Below, in pieces: positions 9,990-21,372 of a DNA stretch of 64,000 nucleotides (positions are counted from its first letter, which is position 1; the number at the start of each line of letters is the position of its first letter). This DNA is from Palaemon carinicauda (Eukaryota; Arthropoda; Malacostraca; Decapoda; Palaemonidae), in NCBI RefSeq assembly GCF_036898095.1, contig NC_090751.1:89569883-89633882 (forward strand), in the 5' to 3' direction. The notes under the pieces were generated by a model. It ran no database searches. It worked only from the letters and a program-made list of their open reading frames with translations, and was not told the origin of the DNA. The position numbers and the translations under genes are program-made.

Positions 9990-12480
9990 GTCATGAGCGT
10001 CATCACTTCTCTTAGAAGTATGCCTGTGACAACATGACCAGCACTTCAGATCACCTCAGAACGGTAACGAGGAGGTTTGCCTTACTGGGGTCGAACAACT
10101 TTCCCTTCCGAGGGAAAGTTTCCTCCCCAGATGTGAGGTAGTTTCTCCCTTCGCCCAGACTACTTTCCCCCCTTGCCAAGTCTCTCTTCCTTCAGAGGCA
10201 GAGCACAGTCTTAGGCAAGTCTCTTCTACGAAGTGTTCACCTCGCTCTTGCGCGAGAGGCCTCTCAGAGACTCCTCTTCGGAGGATCACTACTATTGAAG
10301 GTTAGCTTGCTGATCCACCGGCCCTCATGGGCGTCATCCCTGGCCCTCATGGGCGTCATCCCTGGCCCTCATGGGCGTCATCCCTTCTCTCGAAAGTACG
10401 CCCGTGGCAACGCCTGATCAGCTCTTAATCTTCGAGGAAGGTTGTTTCCCTCTTCCAAGGGAGAACTACCTGCATTTTAAATCACTTCACAGACTCCGAC
10501 TGCTGTTGCTGTCTTCGCCTAAACTATTCTCCCCCCTTGCTGAATCTCTCTTCCTTCAGGGGCGGAGCAGTCTTAGGCAAGTCTCTCCTACGAAGTGTTC
10601 ACCTCTCAAGTTCGTGAGAGGCCACTCATAGAGACACCTCTTCGGAGGATCACTCTGCTCATCAGTTTCTGATCATCCTACCAGCGCAACCTTGCGCTGC
10701 AACTTAGTCCATGGACTTCGGTCCTGGACTCTTCCTAAGGCCAGCTTGCTGGTCCACCGGCCCTCATGGGCGTCATCAGTTCCTGACCATCCTACCAGCA
10801 GACCTACTAGCGCAACCTTGCAATTTAGTCTCCTGGACACTTCTACGGACCTTTCACAGTTGCCATCAGTGGATGTTCGCCCTTCCAAAGGGCACATCCC
10901 AGTTCCTGATAGTCCTGCCAGCTAACCTGCCGATCTACTTATGCCACTGTTAGTCCTTGGACTTCAGTCATGGACTCTTCCGTGGACCTTTTACAGTCCC
11001 CATAGGTGGATGTTCGCCCTTCCAAAGGGCATATCCTAGTTTCTGATCATCCTGCCAGCTGACCTACCGATCTACCAACGCAACCTTACGCCGCTGTTAG
11101 TCCTTGGACTCTTCTGAGGATCACCAGCTCCCTGCAAGCATTATCATGCACACCATTGCTTCCGCGCACGCGCCAATGGTCTTGCGCGTGCCAGCGGTCT
11201 TCCACGGGCGCCAATGCACCCGCCCTTGCGCAACCAGTCACACGCTTTGGGGCATTTTAGGGAGACTGCACAAAACTACACAGTGCCTTACTGCACGCCA
11301 GCGCTCTCATATCTAGCACCCTCCTGCTCACTTGCGCTCGCCATTGCGCCAATTCTTCACAAAGAACCAGCGCTTGCCTGTTAGCGCTCTTCTGCGCATT
11401 CACCGGAAACTGCGCTTCAGCAGAAACTGAGCACCAGCATCATCCTGTGTGCCATCGCTCCAGTGTTCTCCTGCACAGTGGTGCAATAGGCAAAAAAAAA
11501 GGTATAAAACTTTGTGGACAGGTCAACATTGCCCCATTCCTCTCCCCGCAAATGCATAACATGGCCTCCAGGAAAAGAGGAAAGAGGCTTCAAAGAAGGA
11601 TTCAAGATCCCGAAGATTCCATCTTCCAAGGGGAATCAAAACGGGGAATCCTTAGTCCCTGTCTCTTCTGAAGTTTCTTTTTCCTTCACAGACCACCGTC
11701 AGCAACCAAGAAAGCATCAACAGACTGATCTCTATATCACTGTTTGCTGATGGCTAGTTCACGGTTTGCTGATCGTTAGCTCGCCGATCACCAGATCGCC
11801 AATTGCTAGGTCAACTAGATCATTCACCTCTAGTCCCTCCAATGGCTAATGATCTCCGATTGCTAGCGTTCCAATCACCAATTGCTAGTCAATAACCAGT
11901 CAACAGCTTGCTGATCACTAGATCACCGATGGGCAGCTCATCTTTCTTTGATCATTGAACTCAGCTCGCTGATTTCTGACCAGCCCATCATCAGCTTGCT
12001 GATCTCTGACCAACCAGGATGGACCATAGTCAGCTTGCTGATCTCTAGCTCACCGGTCCACGATCGATTGCTGACCATCAATGGCTTACCATCACCAACT
12101 GACTATCATTAAACCATTCTGCTGTCTCTCAAAGCAGATTACCAACTCATTGGCTGACTGACCAGACAGCCTTCATATGCCTGTCAGTTACCATCCTCGG
12201 CTCAAAGACCGCCGATTCATCGGTCATCGGCAATTTGCCTGCAGTTTGTGACTCGGACTTACTAGTCAATCTCTGCCCGTAGTTCCCTAGATCAGAAGGT
12301 ATACAACACTTCTCTCTACTGGTCGTTTGCCATCACACTAAAGTGATCGGCAAACGATCGACAACCCGTATCAATGGCTTGTCGACAGGCAACTACTTGC
12401 GAGCACTCTCCAACTGCACAGTAACCACGATACACAACCGTTAACCATTGATTAACATTCGCCAGATTGATTCTATTCTA
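9990..12480 (+). pseudogene. E1 gag-like (ORF1) region, degenerate and repeat-rich
   Basis: By position this is where the ORF1 protein of E4 would lie, but no long frame survives. The sequence is built of degenerate internal repeats: a 22-bp tandem triplet at 10321-10385, recurring GGATGTTCGCCCTTCCAAAG blocks near 10875 and 11010, GCGC-rich units around 11160-11400 resembling the RS-coding minisatellite of E4, and a CTGATC/CTAG-rich array at 11740-12350. No intact gag motif or Cys cluster recognised. Assignment is positional. Confidence 0.4.
10321..10385 (+). repeat. 22-bp tandem repeat, three copies
   Basis: Units start at 10321, 10343 and 10365; each is GCCCTCATGGGCGTCATCCC plus TG, with the third unit ending one base short. 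A further partial copy (CCGGCCCTCATGGGCGTCAT) is at 10757. Confidence 0.9.
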
Positions 12481-12499
12481 AGGAATAGCATCAATCCCA

Positions 12500-13046
12500 T
12501 CAGGGCGCATGGTGGGGATAAAAGTTGCCTTCCTTCTGTTGGTTAAAGGAATTCTCTCTCAGGGAAGAATTCTTACACAGGTTATCGCGTCTGATCCTTT
12601 ACGCTACGAGTCAAGACCCCAGCGTCAACAATCTCCCATGCAAAAGGATCCGCAAGGAGCTGTCCCTTTGGGTCGATGTCCACGCCATTTTGGAGTTCGA
12701 ACAAGAGCTAAGACCTCAGGTCTTCATTTGCACACTGGACCTAAAGGACACATACTTCCAGGCCCAAACCATCCATCTAGGAAGGTTGGAAGATTGTCTA
12801 GACAAACAAGAAACACCAGTTCAGGGGACTGTGCTTCGGTCTTTCCACTACACCCATCCTGGTCTCACAGGATTGGCTTCTGTCTCCTCCGTTTTGGGAC
12901 GCCTGACTGACCTTAGCAGACTCGGTGGCAACCTTGCATTAGCACAGGAACTAATGAAGTTATTTTTACCAAGATCCAGTGATCAAGGTAAACCTGCGGA
13001 AGTCTTCTCTACTTCCCTCCCAGAAAACTGGTGTATCTGGGAATGA
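12500..13046 (+). pseudogene. E1 reverse transcriptase remnant
   Basis: Codons near 12720-12760 read FICTLDLKDTYFQ, matching motif A of DIRS reverse transcriptases (E4 has MCTLDLKDAYFQIPI); the catalytic Asp of LDL is present. Downstream the frame is lost by deletions and the YxDD segment is not recoverable. The flanking frames at 12509-12910 carry fragments of the same domain, showing repeated frameshifts. Confidence 0.65.
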
Positions 13047-13529
13047 TTCTAGACACCAATCTCCCAAAACGAGAAGAACTCCCATCCCAGAGTGACTTGA
13101 GTCTGACTGAAATCAAGCCCTCGATCCCCCACACATTCTGACCCCATGGGACCAGAAGTTTGGACAAACCTCCAGGGATGGGTGTCAGTTGAGAATCTAC
13201 AGAGCGGTATAACCTTCTCATCCTTCCACACTCCTCTTGACTTGATGCTGTGCGTAGAACACATCAAAAGAAGAGAGGAGGGACCATAATGCTGCACCAC
13301 ACGACCTCAACCCTCTGGACAGTGTCTGAAAATACCTTCACTTAAATCTCTTAAGAGATGAAGGCCAACTTTCTGGTCCTTCAGCAGCCTCATAGGTTCC
13401 TAACAGACCACTCAATGGGCGACAATACCACACACCATATAGAGGCTCTTATTGGCAAGCAAGAAGGAACTTGCTTGTAGCCTCTTCCCATCTAACAGTA
13501 TAAACTCTAAGATGGGCCAAAGTCCGTTC

Positions 13530-13836
13530 GGTGCCACTATCAGCCCGCTTCATTCCAAACTTGAGGAATGTGCTCGCCGACAATCTGTGCACAGCATCTC
13601 AGATAAGGTATACCGAATGACCTTTGGATCGCCTTGCAGCCGACAAAGTCCCGACTTTGCGGGGTCCTCCAACTAGGGATCTGGTCACAACGCTCCGGAA
13701 CCTCGGGCTGCCGTTGGTCCCCAGCCCTAGACCCCAAGTCTCTCGGGCAAAAAACAGTCCAACAAAGGTGGGTACAACAATGATGTTTACGTCTCGTCCC
13801 TGTTTTGTCTGGAGAAGGGGCACTCAAGAAGGCTAA
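13530..13836 (+). pseudogene. E1 RNase H / methyltransferase-like remnant
   Basis: Around 13536-13600 the plus strand reads SARFIPNLRNVLADNL, the end of the DIRS RNase H domain (E4: SARFIPGKRNVLADSL), followed by a Trp-Pro-Leu-Asp stretch where E4 has NEWSLDP. The following methyltransferase-like segment is scrambled by frameshifts. Confidence 0.6.
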
Positions 13837-13989
13837 ACATCGGTCAGCCTCTCAAGGACTCTCCTAGCTCCGCTATGGCATTACGCATAACGGTTTCCAA
13901 ACCTTTTGCAGCTCCTGATAGTCTCCAAGAGAACCCTCTCCACATCACAGACAACCCACTTCGACACCTACCACAAGCTATAGCTTTGC

Positions 13990-14965
13990 TATGATTGTAC
14001 GCCTGGAGACTACCCAGTACCTCTTTTGCGAAAAGGTTGACTAGATATATCAGGAATTCCTCAGCATCATTCTACCAGGCAGTGTAACGTCTTGTGGTTG
14101 GTGTCATGTGAAAGTGTCTCTCCACTTGATACCTCTATTCCAGCAATAGCGGAATCCTCGAGTATATACAAGAGAAAAGACCCTCTATTCAGTTTTGACA
14201 GGTAAAGATGATCACTCAACCTTGATTCTTCACCTTCAAACTGAAAGGAAGGGATATCCTCTCATCAATAGACTTCTCCTAACTCATATGGACTTACAAC
14301 TTGCCTTTCTCCAGTTGGAATCGAGACCTTCCTCTCGGAACATGGTTCAAATTCTCCGATCTCTAAAGAGACCTCCTTATGTTCCACTTCACCAGGCAAC
14401 AAATTTTCACCTGATTTAAGAAGACAATGTTCCTACACACTGACAGCAACCATACGAGTTAAGAAACTTCATGGTCTCTTTCCAAATCGCCCATTAATGA
14501 GAAGGGCGAAAGGCAATGTTCAGTTTCGTCCCTGAGTATGTCGCCAGACACAGTCTCCAGAGGTGACTGATCCTACATGTCTCCACTCGGTAATGGACGA
14601 TCCAGATCATCCGTTACTGTACCCAGGGTAACTTATGAGACTCTACCTTAAGAAAACGGCAACAGCCCACCCAGGTCCCTTCTCTTATCATCAGCACTGG
14701 AAGAGACTAGAGGATCACCAAAACATCATCTCAACATGACAACTCTGTCAGGAGCATAGCTATGCCCCTGGTCCTTCTTAGCAGATTACTCTGTGATGCA
14801 CATTTTACAAGAAAGGATGTGAATGCTCCAGGTGACTTTCTCAACCTTTCTCCTGCAAGATGTGACCCACAGGAACTCGATAAGACCTCTATCGGTCCGG
14901 TGGTGGCTGCACAACAGCTGGTTGTATACCTCAAGCTCCTTATTGGACAAGTAGCAGATGGTTGA
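13990..14965 (+). pseudogene. E1 tyrosine recombinase remnant
   Basis: The nucleotide sequence aligns block by block with the E4 recombinase: RLET at about 14005, an SSAxxYQA segment near 14065, a region near 14340-14400 matching LKRPPFEPLRQA, and the C-terminal IGPVVAAQQLV at 14893-14925. No open frame spans it and the catalytic block cannot be read in one frame. Confidence 0.6.
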
Positions 14966-15424
14966 GGGCACTGTTACCCGGTTTTAGTCTGCGTGAATGA
15001 AAAGATTGACTGGCTCTTATTCTTTTCTTCATCCTACCCTCTCGTGGGGAAAGCAGCATCCTGGGTTCTCTGCATAAGCTGACCTCAAACCACTGCAGGT
15101 AAACCATGCTCCCTTGTGTACCTAGTATTAAGCTAATACTGTTGCGTCCCCATACCCTGACGAGATGGTATTGGGAAAGTCTTGGTTACATCAGGTTTTT
15201 CCTACGATAGACTCGGAATAACTTTACCTAGACAGTCACACTTCTGTATGTCTCAACACACAGCTTGCGTAGGCCGCGGACCTTGCATAGCAAGGTTTTA
15301 GCAAGGGCAGGGACTCCTAATTTTGAGTACTAACATACTCTGGTAAGGAGCCCCCCGGGCGGCAAAGCCAAAAGCCAGATTGGCAGGGACGTCCACCCTT
15401 CCTAATGGGCGAGTCACCCCTAAT

Positions 15425-15462
15425 AAATAGCGTGGTTTGTATTCCAGTTATACAAACTTGCC
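15425..15462 (+). repeat. E1 internal complementary region, half deleted
   Basis: AAATAGCGTGGTTTGTATT here is the part of the E4 internal complementary region that mirrors one element end. The other half, present in E4, is missing and the sequence jumps to the TTGCCTGCCAGCCC segment. Confidence 0.6.
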
Positions 15463-15499
15463 TGCCAGCCCTATCCCCTTTGAAGTCCTACCTCCAAGC

Positions 15500-15626
15500 A
15501 AAGTGAGCTAAATCACAGGTGTATGAACAAGAGTGGTAGCAAGCTACCCCCCTGCTAACAAGCGGTGTGGGTAGTTAAAACTCGCTAAATTTTAATGGCT
15601 CGTCATTTCAGCTCCGCCGAAAGTAT
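15500..15626 (-). repeat. E1 right inverted terminal repeat
   Basis: Inverted partner of 8881-9025. It is followed to 15712 by the outer end, which contains a short direct repeat of GGAAAAATACAAATTAC. Confidence 0.8.
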
Positions 15627-15789
15627 AATCCCTAATAAATACCTAAGGTTTGTATAGTTAGGAAAAATACAAATTACAAATTTACCGAGGAAAAATACAA
15701 ATTACGAATTTGCCCTATTTCGGTTTTAAGTACATTTTCACTGAAATTCTTTATCATTGTTAATTTCCTTATCTGTTTTATCATGCTAG

Positions 15790-16564
15790 GGATTATTTCA
15801 TATATCTTCTTTCCATCGTTAACCCTACATTAAAGGGTTGGTTGCTTGATATTCCCTCTCCAATGCCTTCTATCAAAGGTATCCTCTTCCACCAAACCTC
15901 TTCTCTCCAGATCATCCTTCACATTCTCACCATGTAATTCTCTGCCCCTCTCTTAAACCTAACAGGTTCCTTCCAAGCCCCCAATGCTCGGCACGTGTCC
16001 ATACCATCTCAGTCGTGACACACTTATTACTTCTGTAATTTTTATTGTGCCTGCCATTCTTATTATTTCATCATCTTCCCACTATCTTTATTTCATAATC
16101 ATCCCACTATCTTCCTCATCTCTGTTCTCAAGTTTTGCTTCCACATTTCTACATTTTCCAATTCATACATTAATACTGGTCTTATTCCTGTATTATAGAA
16201 TTTGACTTTAGCTTGATTGGGATTTTCTTACCACATACCATTCCTGATACTTCCCTCCACTTTCCCCGACTGCTTTTATCCTATTCCCAACTTCAGCTTC
16301 ACATCCTCTCTCCTGACATAGTAGATCCCAAGTATCTAAATTGTTCTACCTGTAATATAACAGAGCCTCTACTTTCATGTATGGCTATTCTGTCCATACT
16401 TTCCTCACTGCTCATCATAAAATCAGTCTTATCCACTTCTACCCTCGAGCCCCTCTTCTCAGTAAGTCGTCCTCATTTTCAGCACTAATCACCAGATCTG
16501 CATATAGCAACTTTCATTTCTGAACTCTTTACTTAACACAACAAAGACCAGCACAAATATATAT
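15790..16564 (-). pseudogene. LINE-A, piece 3 of 3 (polymerase end and C-terminus)
   Basis: Read on the minus strand from 16564, codons resemble FVLVFVVLSKEFRNE, the stretch before the catalytic YADD box in RTE-like LINEs (near 16530), then a degraded LLYADL/LVISAENEDD segment near 16480, then the C-terminal connector and the same tail found at 1180-1270. Numerous stops. It directly abuts DIRS element E2; the same LINE continues at 23109. Confidence 0.68.
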
Positions 16565-16760
16565 TTGTTCCAACACAGAAACTTACCTCGAACTACTTTC
16601 TTAAGAGGTACCTGGAATCTCCTCTCAACCGACCAGAGTTTTGTGTGGTCTACCCTACTTCCGTTTTCTGTGGGGACTAACTCAGGCGTAAGGAGAACGT
16701 GCCCTGAGGGTAGTCCTGAGCTAGGTCGGAGTTAGCTTGGTTCTCGCTTGTCAGTAAGTT
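16565..16760 (+). repeat. E2 left inverted terminal repeat
   Basis: Pairs with about 22890-23107. The inner 60 bases (CTCAGGCGTAAGGAGAACGT onward to TTAGCTTGG) are identical to the reverse complement of the right arm. The outermost bases of the two arms differ, as usual in split DIRS ends. Confidence 0.9.
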
Positions 16761-16955
16761 CTCTGGTCGCGTCGTGATACCATCCCGTCGCTCTCCATTC
16801 TCTTGCGATCCTTTGTGTCCCCGACTCGTGTGTCCCGCGTGGTATCTCTGTGCTTTCCCTTGTGTTCTCGCATGTTCGCGTGATTCCCTTGTGCTTCCCC
16901 AAGTGTATTCCTTATCCTTTCCCTGCGTTCCTGTGTCTTGTGGTTTTGTGTTGTG

Positions 16956-19453
16956 ATGGAGCAGACCCGCTGTTGTCCTGGGCCTAGAGCCGGGAAGTCG
17001 TGTGGAGCGTTCCTATCCAAGCCGGAAGTTGACCCGCATTCCCTTTGCTCTTCCTGTAGGGGTAAAGTGTGCTCGCCGGCGGATACGTGCCCGGAGTGTG
17101 TGAATTGGAGTGAGATCCAGTGGGTTCGTTTTAGCACGAAGAAAAAGAAGTCCTCTAAACGGTCCCCCACGAAGACGAGCATCTCTTCGCCTTTGCCGTC
17201 GCCCGGTGGGAGGTCTGACGAGGTTTCTGTTCCTTCTTCCCCTACCCAGGGTAGGGGACGAGGTAGGTCCGTTGCGGGCAAGGTGCCGATGGCTCTTCCC
17301 CAAGAGTCTAATATTCATGATGTGGGGGTTGCTGAATCTTCACAGGCTAGTGGGGGGCCTGATAGTGCTTTGTCTGGGGGTCTTGGGGACTCTGCCCTTG
17401 TGATTGGGGGGCACGTCTCCTCCGATGACCCCATGTGGAGTAATACTGTCCCTGTCTCTTCGCCCGCGTCTTGGGCCTGCGTTTCAGGTACCTCAGCAGC
17501 TGATGGCGTCCAGGATAGGTTGGACTCGACGGTAGGGGAGCCCTTCGGATGGAAGCTCCCGAAAACCCCAGGTAGGTCCCCGTTGAGGATGGAGGATGGC
17601 CTAGATTCCCGGTTCCCCAGCGTGGTGCGGCCGACCTCCCTTCCAGCCCCTCTGTCGGCAGTTCCCGGCTCGTTTTTGCAACCTTCGACCTCCGGAACTC
17701 AACAGTTCGCGAAGACCTCCGTTGCTCCCGAGCCCGCCCGTCGGTCGGGTTATGCAGTATCGTCGGGGTCTTCGGAGGCCGGCTCATCGTTCTCTTCGGA
17801 GGGTGAAGCGAGGAGGAGGCGCCGTCGGAGGAGGGAGAGATCCAGGAGCAGGCGCTCCCGTTCGAGGTCACGTTCAAGGTATAGCAGAAGACGTTCCAGG
17901 TCCCCGAGGAGTAAGTACAGGAGTAGGAGGTCCCCCAAAGGTGAATGGGTCTTCGTTCCCCGCAGGAGGGTCGAGGACTTCGACGATTTTCCGCGTTCTC
18001 CGAGTCGCCGGCCCAGAGACGGTTCTCCACGGAGGCCCTCTGCCAGGCATAAGTATGACCCTCACAAGGAACAGAGCGAGAAGACCTCTTCAGGTAGGCG
18101 TAAGGCCGCGAAGCTTCTGGCTCAACCCGCCCAGCGGGGCGAGTCGCGTTTACGGACGGGCAGCCTCGTCAGGTCAGCACAGTTGACTCGGCCAATGGAC
18201 TCGCAGGGACGGCTTCCTCCGTCGGGCCAGCCCACGGAAGTCTCGCCCTCTTTGCCCAAAGACGTATTACGGACGGAAGTCCTCGCCGACACGGCGATTC
18301 CCGACCCGACACCCAGGTCTAGTGTGGAGGTTCCCGTCGGCACAGACTGTTACCACCACAGGGAGGTGCTCGTCGAGTCCGAGCCACAGCGACAGGTGGG
18401 GGTGCCCGTCGGCCCGTCGCCTCGGCCTCAAACGGAGCGAGTTGCTGGCGACAGTGAAGGTTCCCCAACCGAGGACTCTGCATATCGGAGGGTGATAGGT
18501 CTTATACGGAGGCATCACCGGATCGAGGAACCTGTTCCCTCCGACGAGGATGCCTGGCGTTCCAGCCTTAATCGTCTGATGGAGGCCCCCGTGCAGCAGA
18601 AACCCTCCCTGGCGCTGCCTGTGGCCAGGGATTTGGTCCTGGGCCGTGCCCACGTGGACAAGGTTGTGGCGGGCAATGCCGAAGCCCCCAAGTCCCAGAG
18701 TTCCTCAAAGTTACTCCAGGGACTCAGGTCCCAGAGTAGGTTTTATGTACCAGAGGGGCAGCGACCGGGAGCCTGCAAAATGGATTCTTCCCTTGAAGTG
18801 TTGAGTCAGGGTGCCCCAGAGGACAGAGCCGCGTCGGCGCCGATTTGTTTTTCACAGTCGGAGGCTTCGATGATGGAGGAGATGTCCAAGGACTTAGTCC
18901 ACGTTGCCTCCTGGTTGGACTGGTGAGCCTCCACTCTGGTAGGTGTTCAAGCCACCTACGACTTGACAGACCCTGCGAACCAAGACCTCCTGAAGGAACT
19001 CATCATCTCCGGGGGAAAGACCTTAAAGTTCCTGACTTTCCAGTCTCTTGCCCTGTCAGCCAACTGGGTGCTTAGGAAAAGGGATACGGTCTTAGCCAAG
19101 CTTTCCCGGAAAATCCCTGACAGAGAGGCAAGGGCTTTGAGGAGCCTGCCTGTGACTCCCTGTTTCCGTTGAAACAGCTAGAGGAGGTCATGGAAAAGGT
19201 CTTGAAAAGGAAAGAAGTGGGTGCACCCAGACCCCACTCCGTGAGGAGGCCCACTTACAGGAGGACGTCATCGGATGGCCCCTCTACTTCTCGTGCCTCT
19301 CCTAGCCAGACGAGGAGAGACGCTCCATCTACCTCTTGGGCTCAACCACCGCAGCCCCCCCGTAAAGGAGCCCCAGCAGCGTCTGCCTCTTTTAGGATGG
19401 CCTACTCAGCGTCCAGGAGAGGGCGTTCAGGCCGCTCCTCCAGAAGGAGATAG
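16956..19453 (+). pseudogene. E2 ORF1, gag-like protein with RS domain
   Basis: Likely nucleic-acid-binding structural protein of the element. From ATG 16956 it opens with a Cys/His-rich module (CCPGPRAGKSCGAF, then DPHSLCSSCRGKVCS, TCPECVNW) that could bind zinc. Residues about 283-328 form an Arg/Ser domain (RSRSRRSRSRSRSRYSRRRS) like those of SR splicing proteins. A predicted helical region follows (YRRVIGLIRRHHRIEEP near 18485, then repeated hydrophobic heptads) and the protein ends in a basic SSRRR tail at 19453. Lesions: TGA at 18924-18926, where E3 has TGG, and a small deletion/frameshift near 19140-19170. The 656-codon frame before the first stop is intact. ORF1 proteins of DIRS elements are poorly characterised; the gag role is inferred from position. 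Confidence 0.75.
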
Positions 19454-21372
19454 AGTGGGAGGCCCCCTACTCCTGCCCAAGCCTCAGGTTGGGGGATGCC
19501 TCAGACATTTTTGGCAAGCATGGAGGGCCCACGGTGCGGAGCCCTGGACAGTATCCGTACTGAAGGAAGGGTACAGACTCCCGTTCCTAATAGAACCTCC
19601 ACCTTTGATCCCAGCTAGTCTGGCGGAGTGGCTAGCACCCAAGGACCCCTTGAAGAGGGCGGCCCTTCAGGAGGAAGTTTCCACTATGTTGGAGAAAGGT
19701 GTGGTGGAAGTGGTCCTACATCCGGGCCCAGGCTTCTACAGTCGTCTTTTTCTGGTGGAGAAAACGACGGGGTTGGAGACCCGTGATAGACCTGTCAGCC
19801 CTCAACAAGTTTGTTTGCAAGACGGACTTCAAAATGGACACCCCGAAGTCAGTTCTGCAGTCATTGAGGGAAGGGGACTTCATGATGTCCATAGACCTCA
19901 AGGACGCATACTTTCAAATCCCGATCAACCCCTCAAGCAGGAAGTTTCTCCGGGTGAAGTTGGGTTCCCAGATCCTGCAGTTCAAGACCCTCTGCTTCGG
20001 TTTGTCAACAGCTCCCCAGGTATTCACGAGAGTCTTCACGACAGTTTCTGTGTGGGCTCACGAGCGGGGTATTCGCCTCATTCGATACCTGGATGACTGG
20101 TTACTCCTTTCCTCCTCAGAGGAAGTTTTGAAAGAGCAAGGAGTAAAACTAATTCAATTCTGCAAGGATCTGGGTATCACGATCAACCTGGAGAAATCGA
20201 ATCTGTCTCCCTCCACCAGGATGACTTACTTGGGGATGATGCTGGACTCCCGACTAGTGAGAGCCTTTCCGTCGGAGGAACGGTTGAACAACCTGGAATG
20301 GATCCTCCTGCCTTTCCTTTCGAGACAACCCAGGAGAGCCAAAGACTGGCAAAGGTTAATAGGGCACCTAGTGTCATTGGAGAAACTCGTTCCCCAAGGG
20401 AGGCTCAGACTCGGGAGCGTCCAATGGAACCTGAAGGGGCTCTGGAACCAAGTGGACTCGCCCTACAAGTTAATTCCCGTCCTGCCGGAGACAATATACT
20501 CCCTGGAGTGGTGGATGTGTCGGTCGAATACCCTCAAGGGGATGCCCTTCGCAACCGAGCCTCCCGAGATGCTTCTGTTCACAGACGCCTCCAAAGAGGG
20601 GTGGGGGGCACATCTCAACGAGTCAACGAGAGGAACTTGGACGGACGAGGAGAAAGGTCAGCACATCAACGTCCTAGAGATGAAGGCAGTCCGAGAAGCT
20701 TGCCTACAGTTCGTAGATCTTCTGAGGGGAAACACAGTGGCGTTGATGTGCGACAACGCCACTGTAGTAGCGTACATAAAGAAACACTGAGGTCTAAAAT
20801 CGAAGGAGTTGTGCGATCTCGCTTTGGAGATCCTGGATTGGGCCGAGTCGGAACAGATCGTAATTTCAGCAAGGTTTATTCCAGGCAAAAAGATCGTCCT
20901 AGCCGACGGGCTCAGCAGGATGGGACAAGTAGTGGGAACAGAGTGGTCCCTCCTCCCAGAAGTAGCCAGATTCATCATTCAAAAATGGGGCTCGCCGGTG
21001 ATGGATCTCTTTGCAACCAGACTGAACGCACAACTCCCCGTATTTTGTTCTCCTGTCCCAGACCCAAAGGCGGCGTTGGAAGATGCTTTTCAACACAAAT
21101 GGGACAACCTCGACGTGTACGCTTTTCCCCCCTTCGCATTGATCAGGCAAGTGCTCAACAGAGTACGGACGGCTCGAAACTTAAAGATGACTTTGGTAGC
21201 GCCCTGGTGGCCGGAGAGGGAGTGGTTCGCGGATCTAAGAGACCTGGCATGTCTTCCCCCGTGGCCTCTGCCCGACAGGCCAGACCTTCTACGGCAGCCA
21301 CACTTCCAAAGGTTCCACAACAATCCTCAGTCTCTTCGCCTTCACGCCTGGAGACTATCGAGCGGCTCCTGA
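19454..21372 (+). pseudogene. E2 reverse transcriptase / RNase H / methyltransferase-like polyprotein
   Basis: Copies element RNA into DNA. Domain order: N-terminal stretch (VGGCLRHFWQAWRAHG), fingers (GWRPVIDLSALNKF, 19770), motif A SIDLKDAYFQIPI (19888), FGLSTAPQVFT (20000), catalytic YLDDWLL (20087), RNase H beginning FTDASKEGWGAH (20578) with CDNATVVAYI (20750) and ISARFIPGKK (20865), then the methyltransferase-like segment DLFATRLNAQLPVF (21006) and LDVYAFPPFALI (21110). The catalytic Asp residues of the polymerase are all present. Lesions: a one-base loss in the G-run near 19768, where E3 has GGGGGCTGG, and TGA at 20788-20790, where E3 continues KKQGG. Otherwise the frame is open, and the product would be about 640 residues, usual for DIRS. 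Confidence 0.85.

Larger units (their letters stand above)
8870..15712 (+). mobile_element. DIRS element E1, decayed, same family as E4
   Basis: Bounded by inverted terminal repeats (about 8881-9025 and 15500-15626), the inner arms of which share GTTAACTACCC / GGGTAGTTAA blocks and the ends of which carry CTTTCGGC / GCCGAAAG. Inside, on the plus strand, remnants of reverse transcriptase, RNase H/methyltransferase-like domain and tyrosine recombinase occur in canonical DIRS order. The 3' coding end (GTGGTGGCTGCACAACAGCTGG followed by a leucine-rich tail) is nearly the same as the end of the E4 recombinase, placing both in one family. E1 is the most degraded copy; the 5' tip and part of the internal complementary region are lost, so the borders are approximate. 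Confidence 0.8.

Noticed and set aside
16938..18926. A 662-codon RS-rich ORF as a host SR splicing factor gene
   Set aside because: It lies between DIRS inverted repeats upstream of the polymerase ORF, lacks an RRM, and has a homologue in the same position in E3.
20298..20930. First part of the 509-codon frame in E2 as a separate protein
   Set aside because: It overlies the RNase H domain in another frame and has no motif of its own; only the part from about 21331 is recombinase.
20998..21372. Host DNA methyltransferase
   Set aside because: Part of the DIRS polymerase ORF in each element; never found alone.
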